Below, in pieces: positions 46,849 to 55,198 of a stretch of 64,000 bases of DNA; within the stretch, counting starts at the first letter, position 1, and every line of letters starts with the position of its first letter. A program made the position numbers and the translations under genes. The notes beneath the pieces are model-generated. The model was not told the origin of the DNA and ran no database searches. It worked only from the letters and a program-made list of their open reading frames with translations. Origin of the DNA: Aromatoleum toluclasticum ATCC 700605 (GTDB lineage: Bacteria; Pseudomonadota; Gammaproteobacteria; Burkholderiales; Rhodocyclaceae); NCBI RefSeq assembly GCF_000378245.1, contig NZ_KB899491.1, positions 558,001 through 622,000 of the forward strand, in the 5' to 3' direction.

Positions 46849-47931
46849 TCAGAGCTTCTGCGCGGCCATGTACTGGTCGTAGCTGCCTTCCGCGATGCCC
46901 TGCCACTGGTAGGCGTCGGACAGGAAGCGCGAGTAGTCGGCGTAGACCTTCTTCCAATGCGGGTTCTTGCTGTTCAGATCCGCATAGACTTCGCGCGAGG
47001 CCTTGAAGGCGGCGTCCATCACATCCTTCGGCAGGCGGTGGAGCTTGGCGCCTTCGGCGATCAGTTGCTTCAGCGAGGTGGGGTTGCGCGCGTCATAGCG
47101 TGCCAGCACTTCGATGTGGGCGTCGGCGGCGGCTTGCCGCACGATGGACTGGTATTCCTTCGACAGGCCGCTGTAGGCCTTGGCATTCACGAGGAGGGAG
47201 AACTGCGTGCTGCCTTCCCACCATGCCGGGTAATAGTAGTTCTTGGCGACCTTGTGCAGGCCCAGGCGCAGATCGTCGTAGGGGCCGATCCATTCGGCGG
47301 CATCCACGGTGCCCTTCTCCAGCGCCTGGTAGATCTCGCCCGCCGGAATGTTCTGCGGCACGGCGCCGAGTTTCGAGATCACGCGGCCGGCGAAGCCGCC
47401 GATGCGGATCTTGAGGCCGTTGATGTCCGTGACCGACTTGATCTCCTTGCGGTACCAGCCGCCCATCTGGGCGCCCGAGTTGCCCATCATGAAGTTGACG
47501 ATGTTGAACTGGGCGTAGAACTCGCGCAGCAGCTTCATGCCGTTGCCTTCGTTCATCCACGCGGCCATCTGGCGTGCGTTCATGCCGAAGGGGATGGCGC
47601 AGTCGAGTGCGAAGGTCTCGTCCTTGCCGAAGAAATAATAGGGCGCGGTGTGTGCGCACTCGATGGTGTCCTGCTGCAGCGCATCGACGACGCCGAAGGC
47701 CGGGACCAGTTCGCCGGCGGCATGCACGCTGACGGTGAACTTACCGCCCGTCGCTTCGGTCACGTTCTTCGCAAAGGTCTCCGCGCCACCGAAGAGCGTT
47801 TCCAGCGATTTGGGGAAGCTCGAAGCCAGGCGCCAGCGGATGGCCTGCTGTGCGCCGACGATCGCAGGCGCAGTGCCTGCAGCAATGATTCCGGCGAGCC
47901 CGGCGTTCTTCAGGAATTTGCGACGTTCCAC
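46849..47931 (-). CDS. dctP: TRAP substrate-binding protein (second copy)
   Basis: Periplasmic ligand-binding subunit, 360 residues from the GTG at 47931, which has a strong GAGGAG SD. The N-terminus ERRKFLKNAG has a twin-arginine signal. The body has SSFPKSLETL, AAGELVPAFGVVDAL, the QMGGWYRKEIKS ligand region with the Arg that pairs with a carboxylate, and IPAGEIYQALEKGTVDAAEW. This is the DctP subfamily for monocarboxylates and 2-oxoacids (TakP-like). It is about three quarters identical, by eye and without gaps, to the protein at 48140-49222. Confidence 0.92.
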   Translation of the reverse strand: MERRKFLKNAGLAGIIAAGTAPAIVGAQQAIRWRLASSFPKSLETLFGGAETFAKNVTEATGGKFTVSVHAAGELVPAFGVVDALQQDTIECAHTAPYYFFGKDETFALDCAIPFGMNARQMAAWMNEGNGMKLLREFYAQFNIVNFMMGNSGAQMGGWYRKEIKSVTDINGLKIRIGGFAGRVISKLGAVPQNIPAGEIYQALEKGTVDAAEWIGPYDDLRLGLHKVAKNYYYPAWWEGSTQFSLLVNAKAYSGLSKEYQSIVRQAAADAHIEVLARYDARNPTSLKQLIAEGAKLHRLPKDVMDAAFKASREVYADLNSKNPHWKKVYADYSRFLSDAYQWQGIAEGSYDQYMAAQKL

Positions 47932-48106
47932 GAGTTGTCTCCTCTCACGTTTGTTGCTGGTTTTAATGGCGGCGAGGGTACTCCGTTTGGAGTGGACTGA
48001 AAAAGCCGCGGAAAACCCTAACAAACCGTGGTGAGACGGCCGTATGGTGTGGTGCGGATGTGCTGCGGCCTTCGTCGCAAGGCCGGCGCTGAACAGCGCA
48101 CCACTC

Positions 48107-48129
48107 GGGCGCCCTGGTCAGGGGCGCCC
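48107..48129 (-). terminator. GC-rich hairpin after the first TRAP binding protein
   Basis: GGGCGCCC pairs with GGGCGCCC around a 7-base loop, 10 bases after the stop at 48140. A second small hairpin (GCGCT GAAC AGCGC) lies at 48087-48100. No T-tract follows, so this is more likely a processing or attenuation site than a full terminator. The remainder of this 208-base gap shows only the downstream ribosome binding site. Confidence 0.4.
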
Positions 48130-48139
48130 TGTGTCGGGC

Positions 48140-49222
48140 TCAGAGTTTCTGTGCCGACATGTACTGGTCGTAGCTGCTCTCGGCGATCGCCGACCACTGG
48201 TACTGCTCCTTCATGAAGCGGGAGTAGTCGTCGTAGATCTTCTTCCAGTGCGGATTCTTGTCGTTGAGTTCCGCATAGACTTCGCGCGAAGCCTTGAAGG
48301 CTGCATCCATCACGTCCTTCGGCAGGCGGCGGAGCTTGGCGCCTTCCGAGATCAGTTGCTTGAGCGCGGGCGGATTGCGCGCGTCGTAGCGGGCCTGGGT
48401 GATGACATGCGACTCGGCTGCGGCCTGGCGGACGATGGCCTGGTACTCCTTCGACAGACCGTTGAATGCCTTGGCGCCGACGTAGAGGGTGGTCTGGGCG
48501 CTGCCTTCCCACCATGCCGGGTAGTAGTAGTAGGGGGCGACGCGGTAGAGGCCGAGCTTGAGGTCGTCGTGCGGGCCGACGAATTCGGTCGCGTCGAGCG
48601 CGCCTTTTTCCAGCGCCGAGTAGATTTCGCCGGCGGGGATGTTCTGCGACACCACGCCGAGCTTGGCGAGCACGCGGCCGCCGAAGCCGCCGACGCGGAA
48701 TTTGAGGCCGTTGAAGTCGGCGACCGACTTGATTTCCTTGCGGAACCAGCCGCCCATCTGTGCGCCGGTGTTGCCCATCGGGAAGCTGATGATGTTGTAC
48801 GGCGCGTAGAACTCGCGCAGCAGTTTCATGCCGTTGCCTTCGAACATCCAGGCGTTGAGCTGGCGCTCGTTCATGCCGAAGGGGATGGCGCAGTCGAAGG
48901 CGAAGGCCTCGTCCTTGCCGAAGAAATAGTACGGCGCGGTGTTGGCGCACTCGACCGTGCCCTGCTGGATCGCGTCGACGACGCCGAAGGCGGGGACGAG
49001 TTCGCCGGCAGCATGGACGGTGACAGTGAATTTGCCGCCCGTCGCCTCACCGACGTTCTTGGCGAACACTTCGGCGGCACCGATCAGGGTGTCGAGCGAT
49101 TTCGGGAAACTCGAGGCGAGGCGCCAGCGGATGTTTTCCTGCGCATGAACGATTGCCGGTGCGGTGCCGCTGGCGAGCACGCCGGCAATGCCGGCCCCTT
49201 TGAGAAACTTGCGACGTTCCAC
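48140..49222 (-). CDS. dctP: TRAP substrate-binding protein (first copy)
   Basis: Periplasmic ligand-binding subunit, 360 residues from the GTG at 49222 with SD AAGGAG. It has a twin-arginine signal (ERRKFLKGAG, cleavage after VHAQ). The layout is the same as in its downstream neighbour: SSFPKSLDTL, AAGELVPAFGVVDAI, QMGGWFRKEIKS, IPAGEIYSALEKGALDATEF. Both keep the Arg and the aromatic pair of the carboxylate site. Differences cluster around residues 145-160 and 235-260, which might change ligand preference. It is the first gene of the SBP1-SBP2-dctQ-dctM-phosphatase unit. Confidence 0.92.
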   Translation of the reverse strand: MERRKFLKGAGIAGVLASGTAPAIVHAQENIRWRLASSFPKSLDTLIGAAEVFAKNVGEATGGKFTVTVHAAGELVPAFGVVDAIQQGTVECANTAPYYFFGKDEAFAFDCAIPFGMNERQLNAWMFEGNGMKLLREFYAPYNIISFPMGNTGAQMGGWFRKEIKSVADFNGLKFRVGGFGGRVLAKLGVVSQNIPAGEIYSALEKGALDATEFVGPHDDLKLGLYRVAPYYYYPAWWEGSAQTTLYVGAKAFNGLSKEYQAIVRQAAAESHVITQARYDARNPPALKQLISEGAKLRRLPKDVMDAAFKASREVYAELNDKNPHWKKIYDDYSRFMKEQYQWSAIAESSYDQYMSAQKL

Positions 49223-49334
49223 GATCTCTCCTTGTTATCCGTGCTGGAATCGAGACGATGACCCTGAGATGATCCGGGGGGTGAGGCAGTCGCGCCGGAT
49301 CGCGCGCCGAATCATAGCCCAGCACGATCAAATT

Positions 49335-49353
49335 GCCACCGCCGTGCGGTGGC
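49335..49353 (-). terminator. Hairpin after pmbA
   Basis: GCCACCGC and GCGGTGGC pair perfectly around a 3-base loop; on the minus strand this is followed by AATTTG. It lies 20 bases after the pmbA stop, in the 150-base gap that must also hold the promoter of the TRAP operon. Confidence 0.55.
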
Positions 49354-49372
49354 GTTCACGCGCCGGAAACGC

Positions 49373-50713
49373 TCAGCGTCCGGCGATCTTCATGCGCTCG
49401 ATGAGGACCGAGCCGCAGAGTTTCGCGCCGCGCGGCAGGGCGTCGTTGCCGATGGCGACGATATTGCGGAACATGTCGCGCAGGTTGCCGGCGATGGTTA
49501 TTTCTTCCACGGCGTGCTTGATCTTGCCTTTCTCGACCCAGAAGCCGGCCGCGCCGCGCGAGTAGTCGCCGGTGACGTAATTGACGCCCTGGCCGAGCAG
49601 TTCGGTGACGACGAGGCCGCGGTCCATGTGCTTGACCAGTGCGGCGAAGTCCATGTCGCCCGGCTTGACGATGAGGTTGTGCGAGCCGCCGGCGTTGCCG
49701 GTGGTCTCCATGCCGAGTTTGCGTGCCGAGTAGGTCGACAGGAAGTAGCCCTGCAGCACGCCGTCGGTCACGACTTCGCGGTCGTGCGTGGCCACGCCGT
49801 CGCTGTCGAAGGCGCTGGAGCCGAAGGCCTTGGGCAGGTGCGGGCGCTCCGAGATGTTCACGACGGGCGAGAACACGGGCTGGCCGAGGCTGTCGAGCAG
49901 GAAGGACGACTTGCGGTACAGCGAGCCGCCGCTCACCGCATAGACGAAGTTGCCGATCAGCGAGACGGCGAGCGCCGCGTCGAACAGCACGGGCACTTCG
50001 CAGGTCTTGATTTTCTTCGCGCCGAGGCGGGCGAGGGCGCGTTCGGCGGCACGCTGGCCGACCGATTCGGCCGACATCAGCTCGGCGGCGTCGCGGCGCG
50101 TGTCGTACCAGTACTCGCGCTGCATGCCGTCGCCTTCGCCGGCGATGACCGAGCAGGACAGGCTGTGGCGCGAGCTGGCGTAGCCGCCCATGAAGCCGTT
50201 GCTGTTGGCGGAGATGAAGTGCGATTCCTGCGTCGAGACGCTGGCGCCTTCGGAATTCGTGATCTTCGGGCTGATGGCGAAGGCGGCGTCCTCGCAGCGG
50301 CGCGCCGCGGTGATCGCGTCCTCGACGCTGGGGCGCCACGGGTGATGGAGGTCGAGGTCGGGGCAGTCCTTCGCCATCAGCACGGCGTCCGCGAGTCCGG
50401 CGCAGGGGTCGGGTGCGGTGAAGCGCGCGATCGAGACCGCTGCGTCGACGGTGGCCTTCAGGGCCGCCTTCGAGAAGTCCGAGGTGCTGGCGTGGCCGCG
50501 CTGCTGGCCGAGGTAGACGGTGACGCCGATGCCCTTGTCGCGGTTGTACTCGATCGTATCGACTTCGCCTTTGCGCACCGTCGCGGACTGGCCGAAGCCT
50601 TCGGAGACGTCGGTTTCGCAGGCCGAGGCGCCGCGCTTCTTCGCGAACTTGAGGATGTCGCTGGCGATTTCCTGCAGGCGGTCGGGGGGAAAGGAGAAGC
50701 CTTGATCGGACAT
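49373..50713 (-). CDS. pmbA: TldD/PmbA-family protease component PmbA
   Basis: A 446-residue member of the TldD/PmbA pair that processes modified peptides and degrades unfolded ones. The start is ATG 50713. Family features are SVRKGEVDTIEYNRDKGIGVTVYLG (here TVRKGEVDTIEYNRDKG), the ANSNGF turn, GEGDGMQREYWYDTRRD, FSPVVNISERP and GGSHNLIV. PmbA lacks the zinc motif found in TldD, and none is seen here. TldD is not in the window. It is divergent from yjgA, the usual betaproteobacterial pairing. Confidence 0.95.
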   Translation of the reverse strand: MSDQGFSFPPDRLQEIASDILKFAKKRGASACETDVSEGFGQSATVRKGEVDTIEYNRDKGIGVTVYLGQQRGHASTSDFSKAALKATVDAAVSIARFTAPDPCAGLADAVLMAKDCPDLDLHHPWRPSVEDAITAARRCEDAAFAISPKITNSEGASVSTQESHFISANSNGFMGGYASSRHSLSCSVIAGEGDGMQREYWYDTRRDAAELMSAESVGQRAAERALARLGAKKIKTCEVPVLFDAALAVSLIGNFVYAVSGGSLYRKSSFLLDSLGQPVFSPVVNISERPHLPKAFGSSAFDSDGVATHDREVVTDGVLQGYFLSTYSARKLGMETTGNAGGSHNLIVKPGDMDFAALVKHMDRGLVVTELLGQGVNYVTGDYSRGAAGFWVEKGKIKHAVEEITIAGNLRDMFRNIVAIGNDALPRGAKLCGSVLIERMKIAGR

Positions 50714-50739
50714 GGGCGGGAGACCGTTGAGCAAAGGCT

Positions 50740-50745
50740 ATAATC
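50740..50745 (+). promoter_or_regulatory. -10 element upstream of yjgA
   Basis: A perfect TATAAT in the 61-base gap between the divergent pmbA and yjgA genes, 29 bases before the yjgA ATG. No clear -35 is present at 17 bases. Confidence 0.45.
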
Positions 50746-50774
50746 TTACCCCGTTCCCACCGACTGTACTTTTC

Positions 50775-51353
50775 ATGAGCCACGCCCACCACGACGAGAT
50801 GCTTCCGGACGACGATTCGGGCGTTCCGGAGCCGCCCAGCAAGAGCCAGCGCAAACGCGACATGCATGCGCTGCAGGCACTCGGAGAGGAGCTGGTGGCG
50901 CTGTCGCTGGACCAGCTGAAGAAGGTGCCGCTGCCCGAGTCGCTCGCCGACGCGGTGCGCGAGGCCAAGCGCATCACCAGCCACGAGGGGCGCCGGCGCC
51001 AGATGCAGTATGTCGGCAAGCTGATGCGCAACGTCGATCCGGCGCCGATCCAGGCGCAGCTCGATGTCTTCAACGGCATCTCGAAGGCGGAGATCGCACG
51101 CCAGCACCGGCTCGAGCGCCTGCGCACCGATCTGCTGGAGGACGAGAAGACGCTGCAGGCGATCGGCGAGCAGTGGCCGGAGGCCGACTTCCAGCAGCTG
51201 CGCACGCTGCGCCGCAACGCGCTCAAGGAGCGCGAGCTGAACAAGCCGCCGCGCGCGTTCCGCGAGATCTTCCGCATCCTGCGCGATCTCGACGCCGGGG
51301 CGGGCGGTGGTGACGCGGCCGACGCCGCGGTTGACGACGACGCCGAAGAATGA
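50775..51353 (+). CDS. yjgA: Ribosome-associated protein YjgA (DUF615)
   Basis: A 192-residue, highly charged helical protein of the DUF615/Darp family that joins late pre-50S particles. The start is ATG 50775. SKSQRKRDMHALQALGEEL and the MQYVGKLMRNVD block are diagnostic. LERLRTDLLEDEKTL follows, with an acidic low-complexity tail (DAADAAVDDDAEE). It lies 28 bases before mogA on the same strand. Confidence 0.95.
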   Translation: MSHAHHDEMLPDDDSGVPEPPSKSQRKRDMHALQALGEELVALSLDQLKKVPLPESLADAVREAKRITSHEGRRRQMQYVGKLMRNVDPAPIQAQLDVFNGISKAEIARQHRLERLRTDLLEDEKTLQAIGEQWPEADFQQLRTLRRNALKERELNKPPRAFREIFRILRDLDAGAGGGDAADAAVDDDAEE

Positions 51354-51381
51354 GCGATCAGGACGCAATGAGGGAGACGCA

Positions 51382-51972
51382 ATGAGCGACGAAATCACCA
51401 TCGGCCTGGTCTCGATCAGCGACCGGGCTTCCGACGGGACCTACGAGGACCAGGGCATCCCGGCGCTGCAGGACTGGCTCGCCAAGGCGCTGACTTCGCC
51501 GTGGCGTGCGGTGACGCGGCTGATTCCGGACGAGCGGCCGATGATCGAGCGCACGCTGGTCGACCTGGCCGACACCGTGGGCTGCTCGCTGATCCTGACG
51601 ACCGGCGGCACGGGTCCGGCGGTGCGCGACGTGACGCCGGAGGCGACGCTGGCGGTGGGCGAGAAGGAGATGCCCGGTTTCGGCGAGGAGATGCGCCGCA
51701 TCAGCCTGAACTTCGTGCCGACGGCGATCCTGTCGCGCCAGGTCGCGGTGATCCGCGGCAAGTCGCTGATCGTGAACCTGCCGGGGCAGCCGAAGTCGAT
51801 CCGCGAGACGCTGGAAGGCCTGCGTGCCGCCGACGGTTCGGTCGCGCATGTCGGGATCTTCGCGGCGATTCCCTACTGCATCGATCTCATCGGCGGCCCC
51901 TACGTCGAGACCGACGAGGCGGTGATCAAGGCCTTCCGACCGAAGAACGCGATCCGCCCGAAGCAGGGCTGA
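51382..51972 (+). CDS. mogA: Molybdopterin adenylyltransferase MogA
   Basis: Adenylates molybdopterin before metal insertion by MoeA. It is 196 residues, start ATG 51382 with AGGGAGA upstream. Seen are GLVSISDRASDGTYEDQGIP, LILTTGGTGPAVRDVTPEAT and the C-terminal VNLPGQPKSIRETLEG. The neighbour across the strand switch is the msrQ-msrP pair, whose MsrP needs the cofactor made with its help. Confidence 0.96.
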   Translation: MSDEITIGLVSISDRASDGTYEDQGIPALQDWLAKALTSPWRAVTRLIPDERPMIERTLVDLADTVGCSLILTTGGTGPAVRDVTPEATLAVGEKEMPGFGEEMRRISLNFVPTAILSRQVAVIRGKSLIVNLPGQPKSIRETLEGLRAADGSVAHVGIFAAIPYCIDLIGGPYVETDEAVIKAFRPKNAIRPKQG

Positions 51973-51981
51973 GTTGCAGTC

Positions 51982-52683
51982 TTAGCGCGGCGACTTCGCG
52001 ACGAGCGGGATGACCTTCGCGCCCGGCATCGGGCGCGGCATGCTCGCGGCGATCTGGCGGCGGCGTTCCAGCTCGCGCCACCAGCCGCGCACGCCGAGCA
52101 GGGCGGCGAGGATCAGGCCGTAGATCATCGGTTCGAGGATGTCTGCCTTCACCAGCCACCAGTAATGCACGATCGCGAGGATGCCGATCGCGTACACCGA
52201 ACGGTGCAGCGATTGCCAGCGGCGACCGCCCAGGCGCCGGATCGCGTAGTTGTTCGACGTGAGGGCGAGCGGGATCAGCAGCACGAAGGCCGAGAAGCCT
52301 ACGGTGATGAAGGGCCGCTTCATGATGTCGTGCGCGATCGACTGCAGGTCGAAGAACTGGTCGAGCCAGAAATACGTCGTGAAGTGCAGGCTGGCGTAGA
52401 AGAAGGCGAACAGGCCCAGCATGCGGCGCAGGCGCAGCAGCCAGTTGAGCCCGGTGAGCTTGCGCAGCGGCGTAACGGCGAGCGTGATCAGCAGGAAGCG
52501 CAGCGTCCAGTCGCCGCTGCCGCGCGTGATCGCCTCGATGGGGTTGGCGCCGAGGGCGTCGTCGAACCAGCGCCGCGCGTAGAGCGCGAACGGCACGAGG
52601 CACAGCGCGAACAGGGCGGCCTTGATGGCGGTGAGTTGGGCGGCGGACGGGGTCTTCGTCATGGAGGCGGGCAGGGGCGGCAT
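51982..52683 (-). CDS. msrQ: MsrQ, heme-binding membrane subunit of methionine sulfoxide reductase
   Basis: Inner-membrane b-heme protein that passes electrons from the respiratory chain to MsrP. It is 233 residues from ATG 52683 (226 if ATG 52662 is used; neither has a clear SD). Six hydrophobic segments are present, with heme-ligand His candidates in FYASLHFTTYF, RRWQSLHRSVYA and ILAIVHYWWLVKAD. The TGLNWLLRLRRMLGLFAF motif is typical of the YedZ family. It follows msrP by 29 bases. Confidence 0.94.
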   Translation of the reverse strand: MPPLPASMTKTPSAAQLTAIKAALFALCLVPFALYARRWFDDALGANPIEAITRGSGDWTLRFLLITLAVTPLRKLTGLNWLLRLRRMLGLFAFFYASLHFTTYFWLDQFFDLQSIAHDIMKRPFITVGFSAFVLLIPLALTSNNYAIRRLGGRRWQSLHRSVYAIGILAIVHYWWLVKADILEPMIYGLILAALLGVRGWWRELERRRQIAASMPRPMPGAKVIPLVAKSPR

Positions 52684-52712
52684 TCAGGTCGGCGCGCGGG
52701 GCGGAACGCGGG

Positions 52713-53657
52713 TCAGAAGGACTTGCGCAGGTCCATGCCCTGGTACAGGCTGGCGACCTGCTCGGCGTAGCCGTTGAACATCAGCGTCGGGCGCTTGCGG
52801 AATTCGCCGAGGCGCCGTTCGGTCGCCTGGCTCCAGCGGGGATGGTCGACGTTCGGGTTCACGTTCGAATAGAAGCCGTACTCGCTCGGCGCGGACTTGT
52901 TCCATGCGGTGCGGGGTTCCTTCTCGACGAGGCGGATCGCGACAATGGACTTGGCGCTCTTGAAGCCGTACTTCCATGGCACGACGACGCGGACCGGGGC
53001 GCCGTTCTGGTTCGGCAGCACTTCGCCGTACAGGCCGAGCGTGAGCAGCGTCAGCGGATGCATTGCCTCGTCCATGCGCAGGCCCTCGGTGTAGGGCCAG
53101 TCGAGCACGGGGCGGCGCATCATGATCTTCGGGTCGTAGTGGGTGACGAACTCGACGTACTTCGCGCTGCCCTGCGGATCGACCTGCTTGAGTAGCGCCG
53201 ACAGCGGAAATCCGACCCAGGGGATCACCATCGACCACGCCTCGACGCAGCGCAGGCGATACACGCGTTCCTCGAGCGGGGCGAGCCTGAGCAGCTCGTC
53301 GATGTCGAAAGTGCGCGGCTTGCCGGCCAGCCCCTCGACGCGCACCGTCCATGGGCGCACGGCCAGCTTGCCGGCATTCGCCGCGGGGTCTTCCTTGTCG
53401 GTGCCGAATTCGTAGTAGTTGTTGTAGGTCGTGACCGACTTGTAGGGCGTCTGGGGCTCGTCGCTGCTGAGGGGCGAGCGTGCCAGCGGGCCGAGCTTCG
53501 CCGCGGCGGCGCGTGCCTCGGACGGCAGGCCGGCCCACATCGCAGCGCCGGCGGCGAGGGTCGCACCGGCGCCGAGGAGGAAGCGCCGCCGGTCCTCGAA
53601 CAGGGCTCGTGGAGTGATTTCCGATGGCAGGATGTCGCTGGGCCTGAGGATTCGCAT
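52713..53657 (-). CDS. msrP: MsrP, periplasmic molybdenum methionine sulfoxide reductase
   Basis: Reduces methionine sulfoxide in envelope proteins, 314 residues. The Tat signal [13 protein letters not shown] lies at 22-34. The molybdenum-ligand Cys is at 137 ([11 protein letters not shown]). Substrate and cofactor segments include [29 protein letters not shown] and [13 protein letters not shown]. It pairs with msrQ. Directly upstream on the same strand, 101 bases away, are an anti-sigma and an ECF sigma gene, suggesting sigma-factor control as reported for other oxidant-responsive msrPQ loci. Confidence 0.96.
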   Translation of the reverse strand: MRILRPSDILPSEITPRALFEDRRRFLLGAGATLAAGAAMWAGLPSEARAAAAKLGPLARSPLSSDEPQTPYKSVTTYNNYYEFGTDKEDPAANAGKLAVRPWTVRVEGLAGKPRTFDIDELLRLAPLEERVYRLRCVEAWSMVIPWVGFPLSALLKQVDPQGSAKYVEFVTHYDPKIMMRRPVLDWPYTEGLRMDEAMHPLTLLTLGLYGEVLPNQNGAPVRVVVPWKYGFKSAKSIVAIRLVEKEPRTAWNKSAPSEYGFYSNVNPNVDHPRWSQATERRLGEFRKRPTLMFNGYAEQVASLYQGMDLRKSF

Positions 53658-53758
53658 CGCGTCACGTCTCTGGGTGAAAAAGCTGTTCGTTCGGCATCCG
53701 CAGGGTGCCGAAGTTCCGGTCGATCGGGGAATTTGACCCGCTTGTGCCGGGGCGACCG

Positions 53759-54526
53759 TCAGGGAGCGATCTGGTGATAGACGCTGTTCGCGAGCGGCAG
53801 CAGCGTGTCGCGGCCGAACTGGCCGGACAGGGCGTAGGCGAAGCGCCCGTCCACCCAGTAGAACACGCCCACTTCGCCCTGCTGCGCGTAGCGGAATGCG
53901 GTCGTGCCGGCGCCGTCGTCGCGCACGCTGAGGTAGAGCGTGAGGCGGCGGCCGCCGTCATTCTCGTACATGAACTGGGCGCTGGGGCCGTCGGCTGCGG
54001 GCAGGAGGCGTCCGCCGAGCAGTGCGAAGCCCTGCTCGCGCAGGTCGGGCAGCTTCACCGGTGCGCCGAGGCGCTTCGTCAGCCAGGCGACGAGATGCTG
54101 TTCCTGGTCGGCGCCGACCTCGACGGGATGGCGGACTTCGGGCGAATACACCGCGTGGGCGACCGCGGCGCGATGCGGCAGGGATGCGAGGGTGTCGCCG
54201 TCCGGGGCGGAGGACTGGCCCAGGTGGTAGCCGACACCCGCGCCCGCAAGCGCGCCGACGGTCATCCAGGCGGCAACGGCGGCGAAGCGGAGGGTGCGCA
54301 TCGGCCGGCGCCGTTCGAGCGAGGCGCGCAGTCGCGCCGGGACGGGCTCGTCGAGGAGCGGATCGTAGGCGCCGCGCAGCGCATCACTGTCCGAGCGCCA
54401 TTCCGCGACGCGCGCGGCACGTGCCGGATCCTCGGCCAGCCATGCGTCGACCTCGGCGCGGCGGGCGGCGTCGAGTCGCCGGTCGACCCAGGCATGCAGA
54501 TCGTCTTCGCAGATCGGGCGGGGCAT
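53759..54526 (-). CDS. Anti-sigma factor, single-span membrane protein
   Basis: A 255-residue protein whose N-terminal 80 residues ([25 protein letters not shown]) are the typical anti-sigma domain. A single membrane segment lies at about 83-105 ([23 protein letters not shown]), and a periplasmic domain of about 150 residues follows. The only Cys is at residue 6, so the HxxxCxxC zinc form is not present. It starts 2 bases after the sigma gene ends and presumably binds and holds that sigma factor until an envelope signal arrives. Confidence 0.85.
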   Translation of the reverse strand: MPRPICEDDLHAWVDRRLDAARRAEVDAWLAEDPARAARVAEWRSDSDALRGAYDPLLDEPVPARLRASLERRRPMRTLRFAAVAAWMTVGALAGAGVGYHLGQSSAPDGDTLASLPHRAAVAHAVYSPEVRHPVEVGADQEQHLVAWLTKRLGAPVKLPDLREQGFALLGGRLLPAADGPSAQFMYENDGGRRLTLYLSVRDDGAGTTAFRYAQQGEVGVFYWVDGRFAYALSGQFGRDTLLPLANSVYHQIAP

Positions 54527-54528
54527 GG

Positions 54529-55032
54529 CTATTTCACAACCTTCAGGTAATCGGGTACTGCGGATTGCCCGGCGAGCACCTGGCGCAGGCGCTCGCGCGC
54601 ACGCGACAGGCGCGACATGATGGTGCCGATGGGCGTGCCGAGGATGCGGGCGGTGTCCTCGTAGCTCATGTCCTCCAGCGCGACGAGCAGCAGCACTTCG
54701 CGCTGCTCGGGGGACAGTTGCTGCAGCGCGCGTTCCAGTTCGCGCAGTTCGATGCCGTCAAGTTGCTGGGGGCGTACCGCGACCTCGGGCAGGTCTTCGG
54801 GGGGACGGAAGTCCATCGCGCCCGAGGCGCGGTACTGGTTTACGAACACGTTGTGCATCATCGTCAGCAGCCAGGCGCGCAGGTTGCCCGGGCGCCACAG
54901 ACGGCCTTTCCGCAGCGCGCGCTCCAGGGTGTCCTGCACGAGGTCGTCGGCACGTGCGGCGTCGCCCGTCAGGCCGCGCGCATAGCGGCGCAGGCGCGGG
55001 ATTTCGGCGAGAAGGGCGTCGTCGGAGAACAT
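54529..55032 (-). CDS. ECF (RpoE-type) sigma factor
   Basis: A 167-residue extracytoplasmic-function sigma factor. Region 2 is RYARGLTGDAARADDLVQDTLERALRKGRLW-like (residues about 16-46) with LRAWLLTMMHNVFVNQYR. Region 4 is LSPEQREVLLLVALEDMSYEDTARILGTPIGTIMSRLSRAR. It is followed by its anti-sigma gene after 2 bases, then by msrP and msrQ. No SD precedes the ATG at 55032, but a 12-codon ORF with a good SD ends 12 bases before it. Confidence 0.93.
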   Translation of the reverse strand: MFSDDALLAEIPRLRRYARGLTGDAARADDLVQDTLERALRKGRLWRPGNLRAWLLTMMHNVFVNQYRASGAMDFRPPEDLPEVAVRPQQLDGIELRELERALQQLSPEQREVLLLVALEDMSYEDTARILGTPIGTIMSRLSRARERLRQVLAGQSAVPDYLKVVK

Positions 55033-55044
55033 GCGGGGCGGCGG

Positions 55045-55083
55045 TCAGGGGCGGATGACGGCAGGCAGGCGGTGCGTGTTCAT
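55045..55083 (-). CDS. Possible 12-residue leader peptide before the ECF sigma gene
   Basis: The ORF MNTHRLPAVIRP begins at an ATG (55081-55083) with GAGG eight bases upstream, a better ribosome site than that of the sigma gene, and stops 12 bases before the sigma ATG. It may serve to load ribosomes for coupled translation. No hairpin switch is obvious, and chance is a real alternative. Confidence 0.25.
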   Translation of the reverse strand: MNTHRLPAVIRP

Positions 55084-55115
55084 GATCGGGGTCCTCGATG
55101 CGGCTGTTGATGCAT

Positions 55116-55143
55116 GAACACGCCTGCGCCGGGGATTATTCCC
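55116..55143 (-). promoter_or_regulatory. Candidate ECF-type promoter of the sigma/anti-sigma genes
   Basis: On the minus strand GGGAATAATCCCC (55131-55143) resembles the GGAAT-type -35 element of ECF sigma promoters, followed after about 13 bases by CGTGTT (from 55121 downward). The 166-base gap between the sigma gene and the HAD gene contains no other promoter-like sequence. Autoregulation is inferred. Confidence 0.3.
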
Positions 55144-55198
55144 TTGCCGCGCAGCTTTCCGGTGGCGTGCGACCTCCGGTCCGCCCGGCCGGGGGCGT

